From NCBI RefSeq assembly GCF_001613005.1, contig NZ_BDBN01000096.1:1-34721 (forward strand): a stretch of 34,721 bases of DNA. Reading direction: 5' to 3'. Of the stretch, positions 1 through 8,215 are shown piece after piece. Below the pieces are notes generated by a model. The model searched no databases. It worked only from the letters and a program-made list of their open reading frames with translations, and was not told where the DNA came from. The stretch comes from Nocardia nova NBRC 15556 (GTDB lineage Bacteria > Actinomycetota > Actinomycetes > Mycobacteriales > Mycobacteriaceae). Position 1 is the first letter of the stretch, and each line of letters opens with the position of its first letter. The position numbers and the translations under genes were made by a program.

Positions 1-127
1 GACGATGCACCGAATTGCGATCTTCGTAGGGAAAAACCGCCACGGTGCCGACGCCGAGTTCGTAAGCGGCGCGGAAGGCACGGATGGCGATTTCCCCGCG
101 ATTGGCGACCAGCACTTTGGAGAACAT
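1..127 (-). CDS. pyc: Pyruvate carboxylase, N-terminal fragment
   Basis: Only the first 42 codons are inside the window; the gene runs off the left edge. The N-terminus MFSKVLVANRGEIAIRAFRA followed by AYELGVGTVAVFPYEDRNS is the start of the biotin-carboxylase domain. The YEDRNS-HR stretch is typical of actinobacterial pyruvate carboxylase (ATP- and biotin-dependent pyruvate to oxaloacetate) rather than of acetyl-CoA carboxylase subunits. The start is the ATG at 127. It lies downstream of iorB on the same strand, but a strong hairpin separates them, so it is probably its own transcription unit and not part of the aromatic cluster. The other possibility is a different biotin carboxylase, which cannot be excluded from 42 residues. 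Confidence 0.8.
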   Translation of the reverse strand, partial: MFSKVLVANRGEIAIRAFRAAYELGVGTVAVFPYEDRNSVHR

Positions 128-175
128 GAATTCCGTTATTTCTCGTCGTTGGAGGCGCCGTCCGGGAAATGGAAA

Positions 176-215
176 GGTTGGTTGCTCAGCACGTGCGCGT
201 GCTGAGCAACCAACC
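176..215 (-). terminator. Perfect 18-bp hairpin between iorB and pyc
   Basis: Bases 176-193 and 198-215 are perfect inverted complements (18 bp) with a 4-base loop. The hairpin lies about 50 bases past the iorB stop and about 50 bases before the pyc start. On the minus strand the stem is followed by TTTCC, only a short T run. A transcription terminator for the iorAB operon is the most likely role. A protein-binding palindrome is possible because the arms are perfectly symmetric. Confidence 0.6.
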
Positions 216-264
216 CAGTGCACACCGGCCGGTAATGGACGGCGGTCTCGGCCGGTGCGCCTGT

Positions 265-1908
265 CTATACAGCGGTCGCTCGAGCGCCCACCGCCCGGCC
301 CAGCGCGGTGTCGAGAGCCGTGCCGTCCTCGTCGGCGAGTGCTGCGGTGCGCAGTTTGGCCAGCCGAGCTGCGGCGTCGGGCATGCCGGTGATCTCCTGG
401 GCCGCCCGCAGGAGCTTGGCAAAGCTGTCGTTGCCGTGCTCGTATGTGGCGCCGTAGCCCTTGAGTACCCGTTGGCATTCGACGATTTCGCGGGCAAGCT
501 CCGAGTCGCTGGCCGCAGCCGAGAGCGCGATCCTCATCCACTCGTCAATGGCGGCTTGCTCTCTGACGAATCGCAGCGATCGTGGCCGGATGGGCCGCAG
601 TCGTGCGGTGATCGACAACGCGGTGTATCCGCCCATCGAGCTGGTGTTGATCGTCATGCCCCGGCTGGTCGCGGAGTGCACGATTCGCTCGAAGGTCTTG
701 GAGCGCCGCAGCAGGGCGCCGAGCCACGCCGGCATGGTGTCGGTAATCTCGTCGACCTGCGGGTGCAGATACTCACGAACCTGGATGAGCTGGTTGTCCT
801 CGGCCCGTGCCTCGGTTCGGATGCGGGACATCCGGTGTTTGCGAACCTTCTGCAGCGCGACCTGAATAGTGTCCTGGTAGCACATCCACAGCGACAGATG
901 GCGTGCCGCCTCGAGGGTGAGCCGGGCCGCGCCATCGCTGTCCGGGTCCAGCGCGGCGAATTCGCGCACACGGTTCAGGTACAGCTGTGTGTAGGCGAGG
1001 TTCTGGTACACCGCCGTGCGCACAAGGCCGTGCAGAATCATCGAGCGTGCCGCGGCGGGAAGACTTTCGACCTGCGAGGCAAGCAGCCGCAGCTTCGGCC
1101 CGACGAGTGCACCCGGATCGCTCGCGGCAATGTCGTTGCGGCGCTTTTCCTCCCGCTCTTTCTTCTCCTCGGCAGACAGGGGCTTGGGAATGAGCGTGAG
1201 TTCCACCGGACTCGGCTTGCGCGGAGCATCGGTAGCGTCCGGCTCAATCGCCGCAGTGAAGCCGCCGTCGAATGCCCGCAGCGATTGCTCCACACCCTTG
1301 CCGAAGTCGCGGATCGGCTGCTCGAACTGTTCGCGATCGAACGGGAGCACACCGCAGCCGGCCAGCGCGCCGAACAACGACGCGCTGATCACGCTTCGTG
1401 CGTCTTCAGCCAACGTCATGAAGTCAGCGGAAATCAATCGTTTCGAGCCCCGTCGTGCGGTATCGAGCAGGGCGGCGCTGTCAACGCGCCCGTCGCCCAG
1501 TGCCATCCGTTCGTCGATCGCATACACCCGGTGCGTCGAGGTGATGAGGGTGGTCCGGTCGGGTGTGCTGAAGCCACGTTGGACGGCGCGAGCTGCCTCC
1601 ATCAGCTCGGAAGCGATGACCACATCAACTTCCCCGGGAGTGGGAAAGACGCTGAGGATGGGCTCGCTGCGGCCGACGACGGCCCCCTTGTCGGCGGCTG
1701 GATGCCTTGCGGGGGGAAACAGTTCGACGTAGTACACCGTGGCACCGGTCCGCTGCGCGACGCCCGGTACCGAGGTGGTCTGGGCGTACCAGCCGGCCGT
1801 CTCGGCGACGGAGACGGTCCAGTCCGCGAGAACACCGCCGCCTTCGCCGCCCATCGCCAAGATGGCCAGTGTGATCGGGCGGTTCCCGTCGTTCCAGCTC
1901 GATATCAC
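265..1908 (-). CDS. iorB: Indolepyruvate oxidoreductase beta-family subunit, extended form
   Basis: The 547-residue protein begins with a pyruvate/ketoisovalerate oxidoreductase gamma-type domain (about residues 1-200; motif AMGGEGGG near the start, then GVAQRTGATVYY). A long C-terminal region of about 340 residues follows, which I associate with DUF6537-type indolepyruvate oxidoreductase beta proteins. Classical archaeal IorB is only about 200 residues. With IorA it should decarboxylate aryl-2-oxoacids oxidatively to aryl-acetyl-CoA, passing electrons to ferredoxin. The start is the GTG at 1908, whose GTGA overlaps the iorA stop; the in-frame upstream codons lie inside iorA. This is the last gene of the cyclase-iorA-iorB run. 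The substrate here is inferred, not shown: it could be an aryl pyruvate or a ring-cleavage product. Confidence 0.85.
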   Translation of the reverse strand: MISSWNDGNRPITLAILAMGGEGGGVLADWTVSVAETAGWYAQTTSVPGVAQRTGATVYYVELFPPARHPAADKGAVVGRSEPILSVFPTPGEVDVVIASELMEAARAVQRGFSTPDRTTLITSTHRVYAIDERMALGDGRVDSAALLDTARRGSKRLISADFMTLAEDARSVISASLFGALAGCGVLPFDREQFEQPIRDFGKGVEQSLRAFDGGFTAAIEPDATDAPRKPSPVELTLIPKPLSAEEKKEREEKRRNDIAASDPGALVGPKLRLLASQVESLPAAARSMILHGLVRTAVYQNLAYTQLYLNRVREFAALDPDSDGAARLTLEAARHLSLWMCYQDTIQVALQKVRKHRMSRIRTEARAEDNQLIQVREYLHPQVDEITDTMPAWLGALLRRSKTFERIVHSATSRGMTINTSSMGGYTALSITARLRPIRPRSLRFVREQAAIDEWMRIALSAAASDSELAREIVECQRVLKGYGATYEHGNDSFAKLLRAAQEITGMPDAAARLAKLRTAALADEDGTALDTALGRAVGARATAV

Positions 1909-4067
1909 GCGACCTCCAAACCTGCGATGCGACGTTCGATTCCTTTTGAAAGAAGCCCGATCCACCATGTGCGCAGCCGTGCGAGCATGCGATCTCGGCG
2001 GGTCGGGTTGTACACCACGTCGGTGCGGTAGAACGACGGGCACAACACGGCGGCATGGGCGTTTGCCCCGCAGACGCCGCATCCGACACAGCTGTCCAGC
2101 ACGGTCGCGATGGGATCAGTGCGCATCGGGTCCGGATTGTCGGTGATGGTCAACGACGGGCAGCCGGAGATTCGGATGCAGGCATGATCGCCGGTGCACG
2201 TCTCCGGATCGACTCCGAAGCGCTCACGGACGACTCGATCGCCGTTCTTCAACGCCTGCCCGCGTTGAGCTTTCACCCGCCGCTGCTGGTTGAGCTGGCA
2301 TTCGCTCTGCATGACAAGGACTTTCGGGCCTTGTGCTTCGGTGGTGAGCGCCTCGACGAAGGTGTCGCGAACGTGGGTGACGTCGTAGGTGTTGTCGATC
2401 GTCTTGGCCCACTCGACGCCTATGCCGCGTACCGCGCGTTCGATCGGGTGTTGCGTGGAGCGGGCGGGCAGATCGGCGTGCGAGGAGAGCACGTCCTGGC
2501 CACCGGTCGCGGCGGCATAGTCGTTGTCGACCACGACCAGAAGTTGGTCGTTTTTGTTGAACACGGCGTTGCCGACGCCGCTCGAGAGTCCGTTGTGCCA
2601 GAATCCGCCGTCTCCCATCACCGCGATGGTGCGCCGGTCGGAATCTTTGGAATTCAACGCCGACGCCGCCGCGGAGCCGAGGCCGTAGCCCATCGTGGTC
2701 GCACCGAGGTTGAACGGCGCGTTGATGGAGAACAGATGGCAGCCTATGTCGGCGCTGATGTGATGCTGTCCGGTTTCGCGTTCGGCGAGTTTGAGTCCGG
2801 AGAAGATGGGCCGTTCGGGGCAGCCGGTACACAGACCTGGCGGGCGCGGCTGCACGAGATGCGGATCGACCTGAAGAGCGAAGGGGCTGGCCGGGTCGTC
2901 CGCCGGGCGCAGTAACGCAGGCGCGCCGGTGATCACTTCGGGCAAATATTTGCTCAGGAACGTCTGCAAACCACGCGTGACCACCAGCGAGGTGTACTCG
3001 CCTGCCATGGTGAACATGTCCTTGCCGTGCAGGGTGGTCGGCACGTCGGCGCGGCGAAGGATCGTGTTGATGTTCTGCTCCACGAAATCAGGCTGGCCTT
3101 CTTCGAGTAACAACACCGCACGCTTGTTCGCGCAGAAGTCGATGACTTCGGAGTCGATGACCGGATACGCCACGTTCATCACATACAGCGGTACCTTGGT
3201 GTCGCCGAACGCGTCCGAGCAGCCCAGCATCTCCATCGAGCGGTTCAGGGTGTTGTACAGCCCGCCCTGCACGATGATGCCGATATCGGCGCGATCGTTG
3301 GCGAACACCTCGTTGAGGCCATGCTCGCGGATGTACTGCACCGCGGCAGGCCACCGATTCTCGACCTTCTCCTTCTCGTGCTGGAAGCTGGCCGGCGGCA
3401 ACACGATTCGGCTCAGATCCCGCTTCGGCTGCTGGGTCGCCTCGGTGACCGTCATCTGCGGGCGCTGGTTGTCCTTGGCCTCGAACGCGCCGTGCAGGTG
3501 ACACGACCGCAACCGCAGCAGCAGGAACACCGGGGTGTTGCTGGCCTCGGACAGCTCGAAGCCGGATTGGACGGCGTTGACGATGGCGGTGATGTTCGGT
3601 CGCGGATCCAACAGCCACATCTGCGATTTCATCGCGAAGGCGTGCGAGCGCTCCTGCATGATGCTCGAGCCCTCGCCATAGTCCTCACCGAGGATGACCA
3701 GGGCGCCTCCGGTGACGCCGCCGCTGGCCAGATTGGCAAGGGCGTCTGCGGCAACGTTGGTTCCGACCGTCGACTTCCAGGTAACCGCGCCGCGCAGCGG
3801 ATAGTGCACCGACGCGGAGAGCATGGCGGCCGCGGTGGCTTCCGAGGCCGAGTTCTCGAAGTAGACACCGAGTTCGTCCAGGACCTCCTTGGCGTCGCTC
3901 AGGACGTCCATCAGATGCGAGATCGGCGCACCCTGGTAGCCGCCAACGTAGGCGACGCCGGACTGCAGCAGTGCCTTGGTGACCGCGAGGATGCCCTCGA
4001 CGTGCAGGGTAGTGCCGGCCCCCTGGCGCAGCTTGCCGACCTCGTTCGCGAATGACCGTTCAGCCAT
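1905..4067 (-). CDS. iorA: Indolepyruvate ferredoxin oxidoreductase alpha subunit
   Basis: This 720-residue thiamine-diphosphate enzyme has the IorA order of domains. An N-terminal 2-oxoacid oxidoreductase domain carries GGYQGAPIS (about 42-50). The CTGCPERP motif is at 413-420. The TPP-binding GDG (485-487) is followed by NDYAAATGGQ (about 515-524). A ferredoxin-like tail has cysteines at 624, 630, 636 and 660, 663, 666, 676. It catalyses CoA-dependent oxidative decarboxylation of indole-3-pyruvate or other arylpyruvates. The ATG at 4067 has a GGAGG Shine-Dalgarno. The cyclase gene ends 18 bases upstream and iorB overlaps downstream, so the three are probably one operon. No transaminase for making indolepyruvate is nearby, leaving the physiological substrate open. 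Confidence 0.9.
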   Translation of the reverse strand: MAERSFANEVGKLRQGAGTTLHVEGILAVTKALLQSGVAYVGGYQGAPISHLMDVLSDAKEVLDELGVYFENSASEATAAAMLSASVHYPLRGAVTWKSTVGTNVAADALANLASGGVTGGALVILGEDYGEGSSIMQERSHAFAMKSQMWLLDPRPNITAIVNAVQSGFELSEASNTPVFLLLRLRSCHLHGAFEAKDNQRPQMTVTEATQQPKRDLSRIVLPPASFQHEKEKVENRWPAAVQYIREHGLNEVFANDRADIGIIVQGGLYNTLNRSMEMLGCSDAFGDTKVPLYVMNVAYPVIDSEVIDFCANKRAVLLLEEGQPDFVEQNINTILRRADVPTTLHGKDMFTMAGEYTSLVVTRGLQTFLSKYLPEVITGAPALLRPADDPASPFALQVDPHLVQPRPPGLCTGCPERPIFSGLKLAERETGQHHISADIGCHLFSINAPFNLGATTMGYGLGSAAASALNSKDSDRRTIAVMGDGGFWHNGLSSGVGNAVFNKNDQLLVVVDNDYAAATGGQDVLSSHADLPARSTQHPIERAVRGIGVEWAKTIDNTYDVTHVRDTFVEALTTEAQGPKVLVMQSECQLNQQRRVKAQRGQALKNGDRVVRERFGVDPETCTGDHACIRISGCPSLTITDNPDPMRTDPIATVLDSCVGCGVCGANAHAAVLCPSFYRTDVVYNPTRRDRMLARLRTWWIGLLSKGIERRIAGLEVA

Positions 4068-4085
4068 CGATTGTCCTCCGTACGT

Positions 4086-4847
4086 TCACAGTTCGACTAG
4101 CGCGAGAACTCGGGCCGGGCTGCCGGATCCGCCGATGATCGGCAGCGGCGATACGACGATCACGGCCCCGGTCGCGGGCAGCTGCCCGAGATTGCGCAGG
4201 CTGGTCAGTCCCCATTTGTTGGCACCCAGCAGTGTGTTGTGGCAGGGGAAGGGCATCTCGAATCCGGCGGCTGCGCCCGCATCGGTGCCGACTGTTTCCA
4301 CGCCGAATCCGACCAGCGGCGATTCCACTGCCAGCCACTTGGCACAGTCGACTGAGACGCCGGGAGTGTGGCCGTCGTTGGCGAACGCTGCGGCGTCGTT
4401 GCCGCGCGCCTCCCAGCCGGTTCGATACAGCAGCCAGCCGCCGGAGGGCAGCGGGCCGTGTTCTTTCTCCCACGCGAGGACGTGGTCGACCTCGAGCAGG
4501 AAATCGGGATCTTGGGCGACTTCGGCGGTCAGGTCGATGACCGCGGCGGGAGCGACCAGGGTGTGGAGGGGCGCCTGCGAGACGTCGTGGCAGTCCTTCC
4601 CACTCACCCAGTGCACCGGGGCGTCGAGGTGGGTGCCGGTGTGCTCACCGGTGTGGATGTTGTTCCAATACCATGCCGGTCCTCGGTCGTCGTAGTTGCT
4701 GATTTCCTCCAGCCGGAACGGAATTGTGTTCGCGAACGGCGGCGGCAGCTGCAAGATGGGGGTGGATTCCTGCAGCGGCGTGGTCAGGTCGACGATCTCG
4801 ACCGCCCCTGAACGGGTCGCATCGATGAGTGTGGTGAGTAGGGACAT
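4086..4847 (-). CDS. Cyclase-family metal-dependent hydrolase
   Basis: This is a 253-residue member of the cyclase/kynurenine formamidase-like superfamily (PF04199). The family signature is seen as HTGEHTGTHLDAPVHW, which carries the metal-binding His/Asp set. Members hydrolyse N-formylkynurenine, isatin or cyclic diketones. Isatin hydrolysis would give isatinate, and formamidase action would give anthranilate-related products, so either fits an indole/anthranilate locus, but the substrate is not deducible here. The ATG at 4847 was chosen over the upstream ATG at 4895 because an AGGAG lies just before it. It precedes iorA by 18 bases. The 104-base gap to the upstream CrtI-like gene may or may not hold a promoter. 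Confidence 0.8.
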   Translation of the reverse strand: MSLLTTLIDATRSGAVEIVDLTTPLQESTPILQLPPPFANTIPFRLEEISNYDDRGPAWYWNNIHTGEHTGTHLDAPVHWVSGKDCHDVSQAPLHTLVAPAAVIDLTAEVAQDPDFLLEVDHVLAWEKEHGPLPSGGWLLYRTGWEARGNDAAAFANDGHTPGVSVDCAKWLAVESPLVGFGVETVGTDAGAAAGFEMPFPCHNTLLGANKWGLTSLRNLGQLPATGAVIVVSPLPIIGGSGSPARVLALVEL

Positions 4848-4951
4848 CTGGAACTCCTGCGGTGACTGGGTGTTGTCGAGTGTGTTCCACGGCACATGTG
4901 GGCGCTATCCGTGCGACGCGCCGGTTGTCCGGGTCGCGCACTATGGAGTGG

Positions 4952-6553
4952 TCATTGCCTGCGCCGGCGCAAACCTGGGCTGCGCCGGGTGAGTGTGCTC
5001 GCGACGAGATGCCCGGAACCACCACCGAGCCCTGGGCCGGGGTGGGTGGAGGCGCCGATGTGCCACAGATCGTGAACCGGCGTCGCGTGGCGGCCCGCGG
5101 ACGGCAGCGGCCGCCACAGGTAGCTTTGATCCATCTCGCCGGAGCCGCCGTATGGGTCGCCGGCGACTGCGTTGACGTTGTATGCCGAAAGGTCGGGCGG
5201 GGTGATGACATCCACGGCCAGAACCTTCGCGAACAGATCTGGTGCGTGAGCCGCGATCCGGCGCAGTACGCGGTCCGCGTAGCCCTTCGCCAGTGCGGGC
5301 GTCCATCCGGCGCTGGTGTCCAGTTCACCGGCCGCGTCACCGCGGGGAGCGAAAGGCACCTCCTGCAATTGCAGCCAGAGGGCGGCGCCGCCTCGAGGGA
5401 CTCGGCTCGCGTCCAGCACGTACTGCTGGCCCACGACAATGGTGGGACGACAGGGAAGCAATCCGGCTTCGGCTTCGGCGCAGGCGATTCCGGTGCTGTC
5501 CGCCCCGTTGGATACGTGGATGAGCGGGATTTCGGCGAGCCTCGAATCGTTCCACTCGAGCGGCGCGGACAACGCGACATGGATCTGCATTTCCGCGCGT
5601 CCGTACCGGAATCGCCCGGCCTCGGTGTGGATGGCAGGCGGTACTGCGGCGCGCGGGAGCAGCTCGCCGTACAACGTGGTCGGTGTCACCGAGGCGAGAA
5701 CCGCGCGGCGGGCCCGGAAAGTCTGCCCGGCGGCGACGACACCGACTGCCCGGCCGTTCTCGACGAGAATTCGCTCGACGTGGGTGTCGGTCCGCACGGT
5801 GACATGCAGCGACTCCAGGAGCGAGCGGAACGCGGTGACGAATTGCCCCGCGCCCCCGGCGACGACGGGAAGCCCGGCCCCGTGGACCGTGGCGGCGAGC
5901 AGCGGGATCATGAATCCACCCGAGGCGTGATCGGGAGACAGTCCCGCGTGCAGCAGCCATGGCGCGTAGAGGTGGTCGACCTCGGAGCCCCGGAACGTGC
6001 TCCTGGCATAGCTACGACCGCTGGTCAGCATTGTCCGCATCCAGTATTCGCTACCGTGGCGACCGGCCGTCCGGGCCAGCCCGGCGAGAGGGCGGAGTAT
6101 CGCGCGTGAACGCAGTTCGCTACCCATCAGCCCGCCGATCGGGCCCATGCTCTCGCCAAGCTTGTCCAACATCTGCAGGTAGGTGCTCGCGTCATCCGGA
6201 TCGGCGAATTCCTCGGTGGTGACCTGCGGGTCGCGGTGGGCAAGGGTGGTGCGGCCGTCGTCGGCGACGCTGGCGATCACCCAGGTGTCGGTGTTTCGGT
6301 ACTGGAGTCCGTGCTGATGCAGGAGCTCGCCGAGGCTCGCGTAGGCAGCACCTGTCACGAATAACGGGTGCCACGACGCGTAGGTGTCGTGCAGATAGCC
6401 GGGAAGCGTGCGCTCTTCGCTGGCGATGAAGCCCCCCATGTCGGCGTTGCGCTCGAGCAGCAGCACGGACCATCCGGCTCGGGCCAGTTCGGCGGTCGCG
6501 ACCAGGCCGTTGATTCCCGATCCAACGACGATCGCGTCTGTGTCGGCAGTCAT
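4952..6553 (-). CDS. CrtI/phytoene-dehydrogenase-like FAD oxidoreductase
   Basis: This 533-residue flavoprotein has an N-terminal Rossmann fold (VVGSGINGLVATAELARAG, glycines 11, 13, 16; acidic residue in LLLERN) and a conserved C-terminal stretch of the carotenoid-desaturase/amine-oxidase family (GGSGHLVAS). Annotated family members range from carotenoid desaturases to NAD(P)/FAD-dependent oxidoreductases of unknown substrate. No carotenoid gene is nearby, so I infer oxidation or desaturation of a ring-derived intermediate. The ATG at 6553 has AGGAGG upstream. The gene is separated from the cupin gene by a terminator-like hairpin, so it should have its own promoter in 6554-6678, where I could not identify a clear one. 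Confidence 0.8.
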   Translation of the reverse strand: MTADTDAIVVGSGINGLVATAELARAGWSVLLLERNADMGGFIASEERTLPGYLHDTYASWHPLFVTGAAYASLGELLHQHGLQYRNTDTWVIASVADDGRTTLAHRDPQVTTEEFADPDDASTYLQMLDKLGESMGPIGGLMGSELRSRAILRPLAGLARTAGRHGSEYWMRTMLTSGRSYARSTFRGSEVDHLYAPWLLHAGLSPDHASGGFMIPLLAATVHGAGLPVVAGGAGQFVTAFRSLLESLHVTVRTDTHVERILVENGRAVGVVAAGQTFRARRAVLASVTPTTLYGELLPRAAVPPAIHTEAGRFRYGRAEMQIHVALSAPLEWNDSRLAEIPLIHVSNGADSTGIACAEAEAGLLPCRPTIVVGQQYVLDASRVPRGGAALWLQLQEVPFAPRGDAAGELDTSAGWTPALAKGYADRVLRRIAAHAPDLFAKVLAVDVITPPDLSAYNVNAVAGDPYGGSGEMDQSYLWRPLPSAGRHATPVHDLWHIGASTHPGPGLGGGSGHLVASTLTRRSPGLRRRRQ

Positions 6554-6678
6554 GCCGGGGAACCTCCTGGCGTGCGGCAGCCTGATGTGATGTCGGTCAT
6601 ACCGTGGAAAATAGGGATGTCGGGAGCGGGTGGCTATCCGCCGTACGCGGCGTCTGTGCGGAAAGCGCGGCGATGGCG

Positions 6679-6724
6679 AAAACGTTGCCGGAGTTCGGCT
6701 TCCGCTCGAGAACCGAACTCCGGC
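6679..6724 (-). terminator. Rho-independent terminator after cupin gene
   Basis: A perfect 12-bp stem (6687-6698 with 6713-6724, 14-base loop) lies 13 bases past the cupin stop. On the minus strand it is followed by a TTTT run at 6682-6679. It should end the FAH hydrolase-cupin transcript before the CrtI-like gene. Confidence 0.65.
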
Positions 6725-6737
6725 GGCACGGCGTATC

Positions 6738-7178
6738 TCAGGCGCGGCGGTAGCCCTGCAGGATCGAGTCGTCCACGTCGGGCAGGTTGACCACGATGTT
6801 GTCGGGCGTGCGGGCGGTGAGCCACACCAATTCCTCGGTGGTGCTCATGTTGACCTCCACGTGCGGCATGAACGGCGGGACGAATACGAAGTCGCCCTCA
6901 TTCATGTCGACGTATTCCTGGTAGTTCTCGCCGAAATAGATTCGCCCGACGCCCTTGAGGATGTATCCGCCGGTCTCGGCCTCGCCGTGGTGATGCGGAA
7001 GAGACCGGTACCCGGGCGCGTTGTACACGCGGCCGTACCAGATTTTGGTGGCCGGTGTGTGCTGCGGGCTGACGCCTGATGCGCGCTTGCAGTCGCCGGA
7101 CTGGGCGGTGTCGGTGTACAGCTGGCCGGCGCGGGTGACGAACGGGGCAACTTTTTCCCCGGTGATCTCGTTGGTCAT
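6738..7178 (-). CDS. Single-domain cupin protein
   Basis: This is a 146-residue cupin. Motif 1 is HHHGEAETGGYILKG (metal ligands H62, H64, E68 are plausible) and motif 2 is GDFVFVPPFMPHVEV (H106). The full metal-ligand set suggests a metalloenzyme such as a dioxygenase, isomerase or C-C hydrolase, rather than a sugar-binding cupin. The ATG at 7178 overlaps the stop of the FAH-family gene (ATGA), indicating translational coupling. Placement beside an FAH-family hydrolase suggests that both act on one oxo-intermediate. The exact reaction is unknown. Confidence 0.8.
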   Translation of the reverse strand: MTNEITGEKVAPFVTRAGQLYTDTAQSGDCKRASGVSPQHTPATKIWYGRVYNAPGYRSLPHHHGEAETGGYILKGVGRIYFGENYQEYVDMNEGDFVFVPPFMPHVEVNMSTTEELVWLTARTPDNIVVNLPDVDDSILQGYRRA

Positions 7179-8044
7179 CGCGATTTCCTTTCCGTCCCGT
7201 CAGACGGGCACACTTGTGGTCGGCAGGCAGTGATCAGATTGCGTAGCAGGCCGATTCCTTCGATCTCCGTCTCCACGACGTCGCCGGCACGCAGGTACCG
7301 CGGCGGGTCCGCCGCCACACCGACACCGCCGGGCGTTCCGGTCAAGACGACATCACCCGGTCGCAGGGTCGTGAATTCGGAGATGTAGCGAAGCAGGGTC
7401 ACCGGGTCGAAGACGAGATCGTCGGTCGAGCCGGTTTGCTCGGTGACCCCGTTGATCCGGCAGACGATGCGCAGTCCGTCGCGAGGATCTGCCTCGTCCG
7501 GGGTGACGAGGTCCGGGCCCAGCGGGGTGGTTGCGTCGAAGGCCTTACCCTGCAGCCATTGCGGCGTGCGGCGCTGCCAGGCGCGGGCCGAGAAGTCGTT
7601 GGCGACGGTGTATCCGGCGATACCGGCGCGGGCGGCGTCGGCATCGGCGTGCCGGAGCGTGGCACCGACCACAATGGCCAACTCCGCCTCCCAGTCCAGG
7701 CCGACCGCTTCCGCCGGGCCCGGTAAGGCGATGTCCGTGTCCCAGGCGGTGAGCGTGTCGGCGAACTTCGCGAAGAGAGTGGGGAATTCGGGTTCTGGCC
7801 GGCCCATCTCGGCGATGTGGGCGCGATAGTTGTGGCCGCAGCAAATGATCTTGCTGGGCGCAGTGACCAGCGGTGCCGGGTCTCCCCTCAGATCCGGCTG
7901 CCGCGCGGCGAGTTGCGGCGCGGTGCGCCAGTTGACGGTAGCGACCAGGGCGCCGACGTCGGGCGCGCTGGTCGCGCACCACAGTCCGTCGAGGAGGACT
8001 TCGGCGCGGCTGCCCGCATCGGAGAAAACTGTTCGCGCTCGCAT
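7175..8044 (-). CDS. Fumarylacetoacetate hydrolase-family protein
   Basis: The 289-residue protein has the FAH fold signature: GHNYRAHIAEMG (about 70-81), DWEAELAIVVG with metal-binding E119 and E121, ANDFSARAWQ with D150, and K167 in GKAFDATTPLGPD. Family members are Mg/Mn-dependent hydrolases, decarboxylases or isomerases acting on beta-diketo or 2-oxo acids. A function on a dearomatised ring or ring-cleavage product from the adjacent CoA pathway is inferred. The ATG at 8044 has a GGAG. It is the first gene of the minus-strand FAH-cupin operon and diverges from the Rid-ligase operon across a 171-base intergenic region. Confidence 0.85.
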   Translation of the reverse strand: MRARTVFSDAGSRAEVLLDGLWCATSAPDVGALVATVNWRTAPQLAARQPDLRGDPAPLVTAPSKIICCGHNYRAHIAEMGRPEPEFPTLFAKFADTLTAWDTDIALPGPAEAVGLDWEAELAIVVGATLRHADADAARAGIAGYTVANDFSARAWQRRTPQWLQGKAFDATTPLGPDLVTPDEADPRDGLRIVCRINGVTEQTGSTDDLVFDPVTLLRYISEFTTLRPGDVVLTGTPGGVGVAADPPRYLRAGDVVETEIEGIGLLRNLITACRPQVCPSDGTERKSR

Positions 8045-8123
8045 TGGGAAAACTCCAAGGATCGGCCGGGTTGTTGTTCGCGGCGGCGGAAAGCTTGTCA
8101 GCCAGGGAATGTATGTAGCTATC

Positions 8124-8153
8124 TTGACGATCGTTACGATAACAGCATATCGT
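8124..8153 (+). promoter_or_regulatory. Predicted promoter of the Rid-ligase operon
   Basis: TTGACG (8124-8129) resembles a -35 element and TATCGT (8148-8153) a -10 element, 18 bases apart. They are correctly placed and oriented for the plus-strand operon beginning at 8216. An 11-bp palindrome fills the start of the spacer, the classic position of a repressor operator. Confidence 0.45.
8127..8153. promoter_or_regulatory. Cluster of ACGAT/ATCGT half-sites (operator)
   Basis: Four half-sites occur in 27 bases: ACGAT at 8127, ATCGT at 8130, ACGAT at 8136 and ATCGT at 8149. The pair 8130-8140 forms the perfect palindrome ATCGT-T-ACGAT. A second inverted repeat, ACGATA-N6-TATCGT, spans 8136-8153. 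The same ATCGT-N-ACGAT palindrome recurs at 14305-14315 in the other divergent promoter region. A dimeric regulator is inferred; which protein binds is unknown. Confidence 0.55.
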
Positions 8154-8215
8154 CGAGAGCGCCACAGGTCGTCGAACTCGCCTTCCGGCGGGGCTCACCA
8201 CACAGGGAGACATCC

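Noticed and set aside
169..2031. Long open frame on the plus strand opposite iorB
   Set aside because: Its product is low-complexity Arg/Gly/Ala sequence without motifs. The opposite strand encodes a clear oxidoreductase with motifs, coupled start and operon context; long antisense frames are usual in GC-rich DNA.
4952..6553. Carotenoid biosynthesis gene
   Set aside because: The CrtI-like fold is shared by many oxidoreductases, and no phytoene synthase, cyclase or GGPP synthase gene is nearby.
7817..8215. N-terminal extension of the Rid protein
   Set aside because: In-frame codons continue upstream, but they overlap the divergent FAH gene and the promoter. The ATG at 8216 has a good Shine-Dalgarno and gives the normal family length.
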